Source: Lichenostomus cassidix (taxonomy: Eukaryota > Chordata > Aves > Passeriformes > Meliphagidae). Taken from it: a DNA stretch of 64,000 nt. Under the pieces are notes generated by a model, which had not been told where the DNA came from, searched no databases, and saw only the letters and a program-made list of their open reading frames with translations. How positions within the stretch are numbered: position 1 is the stretch's first letter; each line of letters opens with the position of its first letter. Below, one piece after another: positions 32,249-44,800 of the stretch. The position numbers were made by a program, and so were the translations under genes. The stretch lies in contig CM039183.1 of assembly GCA_008360975.2 (NCBI GenBank), positions 43,081,850 to 43,145,849 on the forward strand, written 5' to 3'.

Positions 32249-34104
32249 GGCATGTTGTGGGGCTGTTTCATTGAATTCCCATGACCCTCAGGGCCACAGG
32301 GAGCTGAAGCAAACCTGAAGGTGCTTTGGCTGTCTTATTACACGTTTGATGCACTTTTGGGGGTTTCTGAGCTGTAAGCAGCTTTGTTGACATAGCCAAC
32401 AAAGGATCCAACCAAAGGCAAAACAAGTAACCCAGCTGTGGAACACAGGAAAAATACTGGTCTAGACACATGCACCAGGTATCCCCCTCGCCTTGCCTCC
32501 TGGATGCCAGAAAAGGTAGTGACCCTCATGGATGGGGTCAGCCCAAGAGAATACACAAAACCTTGAAAAGGGACAGGCGGCTGCTGCATGTAGTGGCTTT
32601 TCCAGTCTGCCTTCCCACAGAAGAGCAGCACTGTAGTGACACAGGAGGGGCAGAACAGGCTCAACCATCATCCGGCCCATTTCAGAGACCCACAGCCACT
32701 GAAATTCAGCAAGAAGCACACAGCCTCCAGGGACTCTGCCTGAGAGTGAGTTCAAGCCCTATGCTAACAGGAAAATTCCACAGCATGATGGGAACTACCA
32801 ATCATAAGTATGTACAGGCACCAGTGGAGACTGTAAATAAAGGGAGGTGGGAGCACTGCAAAGCCTTCGAGTGAGGCATGCTTTCTCTCAGCATACACCA
32901 ATTTCAGCTATTCCCAACGTGACCAACTGTGAGACACACAAACCCAAATCTGTTGCTCAGCCAAGGTGCAGAAAACACAGCAGGGGTTGTTTGTCTTGCT
33001 TCACCTTTCGGGTCGTGGTCCAAGCAGGTGCTCAGGAGTACTGGCACAGCCCAGCAGGCACTGCTAGTGGCAAACTTCCTCAGCTGCAAGCAGAGTGCAC
33101 ATGCCAGGCAGGGAGCTCACCCACGTGTAAAGCTGCATGCAATAGACACCCTGAAAAGCAGCTCAGATTTGACCCAGTGGAACATGGTAAAACTGCCTGG
33201 CTAACAGTTTGGCAAAGATACCTTCCTCTGTGACCACTGGGAGACAAGTAGTTCCATGGATCTGCAGAGTACAATTTGCAGACATAGAAGAGGTACAATG
33301 TAACACATTCACACAAATGTTTGGGTAGCCACTAAAATGCATGAGAAGTGTGATGAAAATTAAAGAATCTTTAAATTCAGGAAAGCAAAAGTCCTATTTA
33401 TGCAAAAACTTGATTGGGAGCAGGGAGATGACTAATGATCCCTGCTTTAAATAGGTAAACAAATCCTCCCCAGATCACAGAGTCAGTAATTGTCACATCA
33501 AAACAAATATGCTGGCACTAAAACTGAGAGCTGATCAAGAACTAATTGTGAGCAAAGAGCTGAATTTGAATCTTGCTTGCTCAGATGTAGTTCCCAGTTA
33601 CATCCATACCCCTTATGCCTACTGAGACTGAAAAGCAGAACTGAACTTCTCTGACACAGATTCCACTAAACTTAAACAGATGAAAATATCCTCTGAGTAG
33701 CTTCACTGAAAATATTAAAGTCACCCGTCAGACTCAGTTCACCATAATTCTTAACGTAGTCAATGTTTCCAAAGCTTATTTATCATGGTTTGTTACTGTC
33801 AGTCTCACCAGCAACCTGTCACTTTGCCAGTGTAACAGGATTTTGGTCACCTGAACTACAGACAGTAGTTTGCTTCAACTGGCACTGCCTTAACGATGAG
33901 CGACACTTTCATTTTCTGCTCAAAAAGAGGATGGATTTGAATTAATCACTAAGAGGAAATTAGGCAAATGCACCTGTTCTAGCTTATCTTTACACACATT
34001 ATAGCACATCAATGATCATTTGCTAAACTGATTCTGCAGCTTGATGTAATTTTTATGAACAGACTACAGTTGCTTAATTAAACCGTTAGAAACGAAAATC
34101 AGGG
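32249..34104. other. Spacer between ARID4B 3' end and RBM34 promoter
   Basis: No gene or repeat recognised. Several moderate open frames (around 32470-33300) have no family features and no splice context. Confidence 0.65.
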
Positions 34105-35740
34105 ATTCACAAACTATGGCATTTTATTTCAGAGGCCTTTGCTTACATTTGTACAATATATTACATAACTCTCCATTTTCTGCAGAACCTAATATATATT
34201 TTATAGCTTTTTTCTATAAGCTTTTCCTTCAATGTCTGTCAACAAATTTTTACAGTCCTGTACAATTCTGAATACTTTGAAACCATTTTCAATAAAATCA
34301 GTTATAACCTTAAGCGCACACTACGAAGACTGAAAATGCTTTTCTTAGAAAAGTCAAATGAAAAGGATTCTGACACTCTAGCATCTACAAACAAAATGCT
34401 TCAAATTCTTACATGTTGTATTGCCAGAAAACAAAGAAAAACATGCCAGCCCCTATTTCCCCAGGCAAAAGAAGTACACAGAACTACAATTAAAACAGTA
34501 AAACAATCTGTACAATAAAGTACTGTGTATTAACAGTGCCAGGTATTAAATAGCTTGAATGAACACTTCCGCAATATACAAATGTCTTACAAAGGTATAG
34601 AATTAACAGGAGAGAGCTTGGGATCCATTCAACATAAAATCAATACAAGTGAAAACATTTTGAAGTTGGTTTTGGAATTTGTACAAGGCATTTAAAAAAT
34701 TAAACATCTACCACTCGGCTAGCTAGTTATTTTAAAAACAACTACCCTTTTGTGGCAGTGTTGGTATCAGCAACCACAAATTGTAACTCACACCTTACTC
34801 CCTCTTGAAGTCCTCTCCTTGCAGCTCGTAATAAAATAAGCATTACAAATGAAGTATTTGTTGCTTTAAGGGGAAAAGAAACATTTACAAGAAAACACAA
34901 AAATATACCTGTTATAATCCATTATGAATAAATATACACTTTAAACTGGCTGAATACAATCTTTATACATTAAGATTTAATACAGTTTGTTAGCCATTTT
35001 CTTTCTTTTTCATAATGTATTTTATCAAAATTAAAAAAAAATACTGTTTTATAGAAAAATGGCAAAGTACAGTAGTTTCATTCCAATTAACGGGTTCTTA
35101 AAACCCAGAGTAACCTATTTAAGCCTAATTCAAACCTGTAAACATTAGTCAGTCTTTTTTTTTTTTTTTAAGGAATCCTTGTATTTGGTTATCAGGACTG
35201 ATGTCAGACATCCTACTAACTGCAGGTTTTGAATAGATGTGCTTGACGTATACAATTAAAGCCACTATAAGGTGACTTAGCAGTTAAAAAACAATTAGCT
35301 TGTACAAATGAAAATATTTTCAATATTTGTCATAAATAAATGGAAAAATATCAAATGTTCCAGCTTTAACAAAATACCAGGGAATACAGTAAGCCTTACC
35401 ACATTGATTTAGATCACCCCAACAACTATATACTTTATGTCCTGTCTCTACAGGCAGTGAACAGCCTCCATTTGCCACAGTGGAAGGCCTTCGAGTCACT
35501 AGACTTACAATTCCCAGACAAGTTGGAAACAATTATTGCTTGAGGAAAAGCAGTTTGTTGTACTTTTTCTTCATAAAAGTGCACTTAAGTGCAAAGTTAG
35601 CTTGTCAAGAAACAACTTTAAATACAAAATAGTGCTTGTCTGAATTTTGTGCCACTGTGCAGTATAAAAAAAAAAAAGGAAAAAAAAAAGAGTGGCCCTC
35701 AGCAGCCATTAAGTGCAAAGTGCTTTGGCAAGTCCTGCTG
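34105..35740 (-). other. ARID4B: ARID4B 3' UTR
   Basis: About 1.6 kb of AT-rich sequence after the stop at 35741. The first sense AATAAA I saw is at 34123-34128, giving a probable cleavage site near 34105. A 13-base or longer T run on the plus strand starts at about 35156. Confidence 0.65.
34123..34128 (-). terminator. ARID4B: Probable ARID4B poly(A) signal
   Basis: AATAAA in sense, within CTGAAATAAAATGCC, 1.6 kb after the stop codon. Confidence 0.6.
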
Positions 35741-35871
35741 TCACCTGCACTCAACTGACATTCCATTCTGTGATGAACTTGACATAGATGGTTCTGCTAA
35801 CGTTAACATAACCGCAGCCGTAATGGAACTAGAGGAAGGTGATGAGGAGGATGATGATGTAGTAGCAGCAC
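35741..35871 (-). CDS. ARID4B: ARID4B last coding exon and stop
   Basis: 131 coding bases: a Ser-rich run, [28 protein letters not shown] and TGA at 35741-35743. The acceptor is GTGCAG|GTGCTG. Confidence 0.96.
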
Positions 35872-38800
35872 CTGCACAGGAAAAGGAAAACACAGGTTAT
35901 AGGGACTGATAAATCAAGCAATAAAGATGTTTTCCTGTTCAGCAGCAAGCACTGGTACATACTGACTCCAGCAACCAATGCCTAGCAATTAGAAAGAAGC
36001 CTCCATTTCCTAGTTTGTGTAGGAAATACTCCGACAGGAATGTGCAGTGCCATGACAGTGCCATGTGCAAGGCAGTGCAGCACTGTTACCCTTTGTAGCC
36101 CTCAGCCATCGACCACCCAGATCAAGGGCCCAGCCAAAGGATGCCAGAGCTCCTTCCTGACCCATCAGCACAGTCAATTGCTCCCTTTGTTTCCCACAGG
36201 AATCAGGACAGGGCCATGCCCCGGCACTAAACCTGCACAATTACACTGCTCTGGCAACCAAGCAGCAACTGCCATTTCCATGTCATGGCTGCAGCCATGA
36301 CAGACATCCTACTACCCATGGCATATCTCACACAGAGAAAATGATCCTTTTAGCATTCCTAGAAGCAGGCACACTAAAACATTCCTTACAGCAATAGGTG
36401 TGGCAGCTTCTGAAAGATGAGAAATTTAACTGGTCTCCCTTAAAATCATGGAATAAATCCCTTATCCTAAGGGGAAAGCCTAGGCCCACAAGCAATACTA
36501 CTGTAAATTTATCTGTAACTTGAAGAAAAGTTAGAACTTATTAATACCCTTAGAAACTTTGTTCACTGCTTAGAAAAGTTTATCTGCTGTATGAAGCAGT
36601 TCTGCCTCCAGAGCATTAAACAGATGTACACCTTGTTAATGCTCTTCCTCTTCCAGCCACTGGGTACCTGATCCTCGCCTTGTAACAGCCATAAAATAAC
36701 TGCACACAGCATTTCCCAAAACCCAAACAAAACCACACTCCTAGTGACACACATGTCCTTATAAATTATCTAGTTCTTATCAGGACCATAACAGAACATG
36801 CAATTAAGGCCTCTAAAAGAAGGATTTAGTTTCCAGCACTTACTTTCCCGCTCTTTTTTCTTTAAGCGCTTTCTTCTTCGGTCAATGGAAGCCACCTCAG
36901 ATTTCAAGGATAGGTAATGTTTCCTGATTTCTTGCAATTTTTCTTGGAGAACTGTTATGCGTTCAGCACTAGTCAAATTTTCCAAGTCAGCTGTAAGTTA
37001 AACAATCCCTGTTAATTTTTGTACTGAAGCATTTCCAAACACTTCTGAATGTCAGTGAAGTGGAAAGTCTTCAAATCTTAGTGCTGTGCTTTGAGGTAGC
37101 AGACAGCAAAGCTAAGAAACACAGCAACAGCAGCAGCAGCTGTTTATCACCACAAATTTGTTCATTTTTTATTATTCTTTACAAGATACCACCATACACT
37201 CTTTGGGGACTTTTTAAGGAACTGAGAGGAAGAAAAAAATCCATTCCCTTTCTCATGGAGAGAAAAAGAAAAGTTAAGGCAGCTGGTGAAAACACGAGGG
37301 CCAAAACTAGCTTTGAGCCTGCTGCTTTCAGTCCTTGCTAGAGATCAGTTTGGCTCCAGACTCTGGGCAGGTCAGCCTTGCCTGACTTGACTTGGTTGCT
37401 ACAAAACAAGCAGGTTACAACAGGAATGTGCACAGCTGTGGGGTGGTTCTAGTGGAATCCCTGGCGTATATGCCATAAGGAATAACCATACAGGACCTCC
37501 TTGCTGGACATGGGCACAGGAGCTGCCCTTCTGGCTGTTTCCAGCTGGGAGCTCTCCACAGCATGGCACACAGCTGTAGGTGGCACAGGCAGGGGAAACT
37601 CTCAGTTCATTCCAGTGAAGCCACAAGGAAGCCACACTGGAGGCACTTTATTTAAAGCTCAGAGACCCTGCAAGTGTCTGACTCTGCAACAGCAGAAAAT
37701 GTATCAAACAGCACTCCATACACCAACTTCTGCCAAGCAACTTTAGCACGTGGAATGTAGCCAAGGCAGAAAGGAAGGAGCAAAAGCACCTTAAATGTGT
37801 TGCACCAGGAAAGACAATCTGAACAGGGCAGTAAGTGACAATGAAGACCTTTTACATTACATACTCCTGAAGAGAGTAACCAGAATGTAACTTGACTATG
37901 ATGAAGTAATAGGAAAAAAATACTTTTAAAAGTAGAGCAATGCTGAGATTCAGGGCAGGAAAGGAAATAAAAAAAACAACCCAGCAGAGTCAGATTCAAT
38001 TGGTATGTTGCACTAATATGAGGGAATTAATAAGCCACTGATCTGTTTTTCAGATAGGCAAATGCATGATCCTTCCCACACTGCTCACCCCTGGCTGGAC
38101 CAATATCTTGACTGAAACAAACACAGTGGGAAGTTCTTCATACTAGAAATAGTAAACGTCCTGGCTCACTAATGCAAAAAGGGAAGGGGAAAAAATTACA
38201 AATCAATCACCGAAGTGTCTGAACAAGAACTAGAGAATGAGGAGTAAACCAGCAAGGAAATATCAATAGAAGAAGCACACAGAGCAGATAAATGTTTATG
38301 CCAGAATGACAGGTATGCACAGGACAACAAGAACAGAAGTCAGCTCAGGAGTCATATCTAAAAACAGTCCTGGAGGAGTGTGACATACACAGGTCCCTGT
38401 ACTGCAATTGCAAAAAAAGAAAAAAAAACAAACCAAAACAACCCCGTTTTTTTTAATGAGGATTTATCACAATCTTAAGCAAATTCAGGATGGAAACAAG
38501 AAAGCCAAAATACAGACCATTCAAAAAACGTTTTTACACTATGCCACAAGATGAAACTGGGTGTGTTTTCAAGAAAATACTTACACATTTGAAAACTCCA
38601 CTTATAAACTTTGGGCAAACGATTATTCTGTTCTTTAAGATCAGATTCCTTCTCTCCATTTTTACCACATTTTCCTGGAGATTGTGTTCTTGTGAGTGAT
38701 TTGGTTTGGTGAGATTTCATGCCAGTAGAAACGGATTTTGCTGACTGAGACTTGGACACACTTTCACCAGCAGATAGCTCGTCACTGTCACTGCTGTTTG

Positions 38801-41800
38801 CTGAAGAAACAGGAAGACATTGTTACAAAACAAAGCCCAAACTGAAGCTTATCAGGAGCAATCCCTGTGCTGATTTTCACGTAACAGGAGTTTACTTGAC
38901 CCAAATCCTTTTACACTAAATCAACAGAATCTATGCTGGTGTAGCAGCTTGGCTTGATGCTCTCTGCATCACTAAAGCACAAACCAGGTATAAAATGGGG
39001 ACTCTCTGATTCTGGCACACTGTGAAAGGGAAGCCCTGAACAAGAAATACTGCCCAGTCGTGCAGGTGAAGTCAGAGTTGGTCTGTGGAACTATTCGAAC
39101 TAAAATCCTACAGAGCTAGAGGGTGGATAAAAGTACCAGACTGTGGCACTATAGTCCATCCTGAAGACTGGCAAGGATATAGCTGGAAGCATGTGTGCAA
39201 AAACATAAGGGGCTGGGGTCAGGACATGCTTCCTGCAAGGAGACTCTTGAATGCAATCCAAGTGCTCAAGGTCCCCATGAGGAAGGAGCCTCTACTCTTC
39301 ACATTGTTCATGACAGCATCACACTTAGTGTGTCAGAACCACAGCCATAAATAAATTGCCTACATTGAAAAGAAGGTAAAAAGGCTGTCCAGTGTGTCAG
39401 CATAGGTGCCAAAATGAACCACATCTCCTTGCTCATGGGGCCATACTTTTTCTAAGAGTTCAAAACACTCATTGTTATGTTCCATCTTCTATTTACCCTT
39501 TTTACTATCAATTTCTCAAGCAGTATTCAATATACATGAACCTCTATCCTGTTTTAGAGCTAGCAGTTACAGATGAACCTTTGACTGTATTTTTAGGACA
39601 TGTATAGCAGAAATCAGAGTAAACAACAAGCTTTTTCTTAGCCTTATGTCACTGTTTTAATTTTCCTCTACTAAAATAACTATCAATAGTCTGAATATGT
39701 ATGACATATTCTAGAATTTCGTCAGACATGATGACAACATTTTTTTAATTTTGGAAAAAGATCTTTAGCTGACCCAAAGCAGAAGCACTTCACCTCATGC
39801 TGAAAAAACTTTAACTATAAAGCAACAGGCTGAACTGAACACAGGTTTTTAACGAAACTACTCAAAGGAGAGTAATAAAATAATCTGTCTGAAAGACAAG
39901 ATGCTAAGAGTAATGATTGAAAGGATTAAGTTTTTTTAGCATTACTAAAATAAAACTGAGGTGAAACCAGGTACAACAGATTGTAATTCAACACAAGTCT
40001 AGCAAAGCAGTGGAATAAAATGTCTAGGAAATCTGCAGAACCTCCATCATTAGAGTTGTTTTTAAAACCACTTCGAATTCACGTTTATCAAGAAAAATGT
40101 ATACAACTGCCTCAGTTTTACCTGCCTTGGGTGTTGACAAAACGAGCCCTGAACCTTTTATAATCTGGTGATCTAGACAGGAGAAGCTGAATACCAAGAC
40201 ACGTGGTATGAAAGAGCTTGGCCAGCTGCTTGGTGGTGGTGGCCAGTTTAATGCAAAGGCAAGAGCTGAACAGGTGTATCTGTTAAACGGCTTCTCAAAA
40301 GCAGTTTAACAGATATACCTGAATATTGCCAAAAGCTTTTTTCTTACAGCTGACTCACATTTTATCTATTTATTTTCCTTGTTACATCCAGTAGCACCTG
40401 AAGTCTAACAAAAAGAGCACATCAAGGACCATGTGGTAGTAGCTTTGAAGTTTCGTATCCTGACGAAGACACAGGTTGAGGAAAGGAGTAAATTCACCAA
40501 ATCCAAGGGAATTATGACAAAGCTAAAAATGGTGTATTAGTTCTGCAAATTCTATTTTGTTACTTTAATTCCTGGGGCAAAGGAAGCAATAAGGATTATG
40601 GAACGAGGAGTCCAGTGAAAGGAAATTAAAAAGGTTGAGAAAATGTGAAGAGGAGATCAACAAACACAAAGGACAGGTGGGGTGAAAGCAAATACCAGAC
40701 CAGAAAGCACAGATTTTTACTAAAAGCTGTTAATAGAAAGCAGGGAGGGAAGTTGGGGAAGAGAAAGGAAAAAAGGCATGGCATATGCTTTTTATCCTTA
40801 TTTTAACTCCATATTTTACAGTTATCCTCCAGGCTTCAGTCTCTATCTGTTTCCTGACATTTTTTTACTAAAAGTAAAATGAAGCCGTAATGGATCTTGC
40901 TGTCTCCCAAACACATGTGCATTTGGCCCCCAATACACCACTGCTTTTATTAAGGTTCCATTATGCAGTACTGTGGTTTCTATTCCAATTAGCTTCTACA
41001 ACTACAAAAAGCTGCAAAAGGTGCATTATTTACTGTAGATGTAACAGACAGCACAGGAAGAAAACAAGAGTCTATATTCTTCTGGAATTATTCCCATATT
41101 GCTACAGGGTAGAGATATTAACCTCTAAAAACTCATCTTGCAGAAAATACAATTTCCTTCAGGCCCCAGTCTCCCCTCTAAAACAGGCAGCTATCATGAC
41201 ACAGAGATACCTGTCCCAATTCTGCCACGTGTTAAATACTCGCTTTTCTTGGCCTTCCTGAATTACACAGTATTAAGGATGTCTTAGAAACGGGCAAATA
41301 ATACAGAAAGTAGTACAAGACATTTAAAAACACTCTGGCAGATAGGTAGGCAGTTTAGGTAGAGCAGTTTCTTCATTTAAACAGTTTAATTCCCTGATGA
41401 GAACATTTTGTCCTAATACATTTTTTATGTAACAGACTTCATCTCCTACAATCAGTTGAACAAATGACCAAGTATTTTCACACACTTTTTAGTTCACACT
41501 GAAGTGCTGTACTTACTGGTTTTACTCTTCTTTTTGCTGTTCACAGATGTTTTGTGGCTTCTTTTCTGCTTTTTTGAGGAGCTGCCTCCTCCCTGAGCAT
41601 CTTTAAGTCTTTTTTGGCCTGTACAGACTATAATTGGGAAAAAAAAAAAGAAACTGAAATTAAATAAATGCTTGCACTTCTGTCTTTTTCTCAGTCTCAA
41701 AAAACCCCACAAAATACTTCAAAGCTTAAGTTTGTAGACAACAATGCAACTGTTCTGCCTATCCTTAATACAGCTCAGTTTTCTACTTATATTGACAAGA

Positions 41801-44800
41801 GAAGGTGAAAGACGATGGAAGGCAGACAAAGTTGCTTTGCACAGAGTGCACATGTATGATAATTACAAATAACTTTCCCATATGCATCACCAGAATTTCT
41901 CTTGAACCATGGAATTTTTATGCTTTTAATACTGTAAATTAAATAAGAATACATTTATTTAAAAAGTTATCAAGACCTACTGGGACTGAAAAATATTTTT
42001 AAAAGTTTGCTGTACTTGGAAGCTGTGAGAAAAAAAAACAAAGCCATAACCTGTGATTGGTAATTACATTAACTGAAGGTATTAAAAAAATAAATCTTAG
42101 GTAATGTTAAAAAAAAGCAACAAGAAAAGAAAGGCAAACCAAAAACAACAGAAGAAGTCTACTGGTATTTGGGACTACAAGGGGAAGAAGTAGAAAAGGA
42201 AGATGGAAGAACCTGCTAAAAGAGAGTGTTTTAGGAGTTCTTCAAACGTTGTTTCACAACCACGTGACTTACAGACTAAAAATGACCTCTGGAATAAAAC
42301 AATTTAAATTAAGGAACCCACTTTTCTGAAACAGGAAACATGCTGACAAAATCAGAGACAAGTTAAAGTCTAATGCATGTAGAAGTAATCTTACAATAGT
42401 GTAAAACTTCTTTCAAGTGGCAATAAATTACTTTCATATTAAAAACCCCAACAAATTAAGTTCTAAACTTACACAGCTATAATTAACAAAGCAATACAGA
42501 TATATTTATTGAGGGGTACACATTCACCTCTTCCAAATTCTCTCCTTTAAGGAAACACATTTTGTTGCATACTTTCAGAAGAACATTTCCACAGGATGCT
42601 GAAGGTAACACACCTTCAGGGCATTTTGAAAAAAAGTAGCTAATTGTTTAACTGAAATCTACTGAGATGAAAAACCCCACTTCTGTCTCAGGATTATAGC
42701 CAAAATGTACTTTCTTCCATTGTGTCCCTAATTTTTAGGCACTGCAACACAATGGAGTAGCTTTACTTTTGATGAACTGCAAAAGAGCCAGTCACGTCCA
42801 GAAAAAAGCTTTTGGATCTAGTCTTGCCAGCGATTAAAAAGCAGGCAGCAGTACAGTGATCATGTGCACAAGTGTTTATTATCCCCTGTTCTCTAGTGGT
42901 TTGAGGAAAGGAACTTCAATCTGCAAAATCAGATCTGAAAGTAGAACATAGCTAAGAAGCTCAATGCTTTTATCAGCTTGACTTGAATCTTACAAAGTTA
43001 ATGTTCTAAAAAAATGCAAATTCAAAATGACTGCCTAAGCACCCTAGCAGCAGGAAGGCTTTCTCCCCCCAAACAATTTATAGAGAATCAAATTTTATGC
43101 AAGAAAAGCATCTTCTACTTCTAAGGAGGGTGTTTAAAATGCTCCCATCCTTCTACAATAAATATTTCTTACACAAGCTATTACAGTTTTCTTTGGGCTT
43201 TTTTTGCCATAGCCAGTAAAAACATCATTCTTTTATTCTTTATCCCTCATTGAAACCATCACAATTCCTACTGAAAGGCCAACAAACTTGCTGGGAGATC
43301 ATATTTTATTCACTAGATGATTGTGCCATTTCCACACATTTGAAATGGACAGCAGGCTTCTACTTCCTCCAACAACTAACTTGCCTGCACCGTAACCATA
43401 ACAGAATGAAAACACATCAGCAATGCTAAAAATGAGAGCTGGTTAGGCTGGAGACAGCTCTGTTTACCCTTTCCTTTACCTTTTTCAGCATGCTCTGTCT
43501 CTGGTTGATTACTACTACTGGAGCTGACGCTGGCATCAAAACCTGTTGGAGAAATATTTCCCTCAGACTGGAGGTCTTGCAGCTCCCCTGCCACACTGTC
43601 CACCTCTATTGTGCTATCTGTTTCACTTTTGATGCTTCGTATCTCTTCTTGATTTGGTGGCAGTGTCTCAGAGACAGTGACACTGGACTGATGCCTACTG
43701 GACTCTGTCACAGTTACAGAGGAAGGTGACTCAGGAGTTGTAGGAGGAGTATTTAGCACTGAATTGCTGCCGCTGCTTGGAAATTCAACTTTCTTCTCAC
43801 CCACTTCAGTCGGTTTCTCCTCAATAGGTTTAACATCCACACTTGCTGGCAAAGATTTTTCAAGTTCACAGTTAGGCAAAGAAATACCTTCTTCTGCAAG
43901 AGTCTGAAGCTGCTCCTCTGCTGCACCATCCTCAGGAGCAGCGTGTGGAGGGGAGGCAGCAGCCTCAGTATCAGAGTCTGAGAACAGCTCCTTCAGCGTT
44001 TTCTTTGGCCACTGTCCTTGGATACTTGACCACACATCTTTTCGATCCTTCGCTCTGGTGTTCTGAAGTCTTTCATCAGAGTTATTTAGAAGCTTTATTC
44101 TTTTCTCTCCCACTTCAGAAAATCCGGAGTAGAAAGTACTTGTCCGTAAAGATTTCCTTTTCTCCTCTAGTCCATTGTACTTTTTCGTTGGAGTGATTTT
44201 CAGTTTAGATTTGTCTTCCCCATCTTCATCTGAGGAGCTGTTACTGCTGTTTTCTAAACTGAGGGAGTCTTTGTTTTTGGACTTCTCATCCTTTCTATTG
44301 GGTGACACGGTCTTTAAGGACTCCTCTGCAACACAGTGTCTTCTTTTACCACGCTTCACTTGTGGTTTTGCTGTTTTATCCACAATCTCCTTTTTTACAT
44401 CCTTCCTCTTCTTTGTGGCTTCATCTCCTCCATCAGAGTCACTGTCTTCAGATAACTCTTCCATCTCTTTTCGTAATCTTTCAGGAGACTTGGATACCGA
44501 CTTGGGCACTACTGCATCTGTAAGAGCTTTAGTTTCTTCTGGGAGGGATGAACCACTCTGTTCTTTCAGACGAAGTTCATTTTTATCTTGGCTTAGGGCT
44601 TCAGGCTGAGACTCCTCTTTGCCATCAGCATGTACATTCGGGGCACTTTGGTCATCTTCTTGCTCACTATCATCAGAACTTTCAGAAGCTAATTAAAAAT
44701 AAATCCAAACAAAACAAAAACAAAACAAGAGAAGTTTGTCTTGATTCTGGTTACAAATAATTATTAAAAAAAAAATCAAAACCAAAAAAACCCAACTAAA

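Larger units (their letters stand above)
38801..43479 (-). other. ARID4B: ARID4B introns around the 41517 exon
   Basis: 38801-41516 and 41628-43479. The first holds a near-perfect inverted repeat at 40271-40321. Otherwise AT-rich with nothing recognised. Confidence 0.75.

Noticed and set aside
43376..43479. Extension of the large ARID4B exon past 43480
   Set aside because: The coding match to human ARID4B stops at the GTAAAG donor and resumes in the 41517 exon; the extension is intron.
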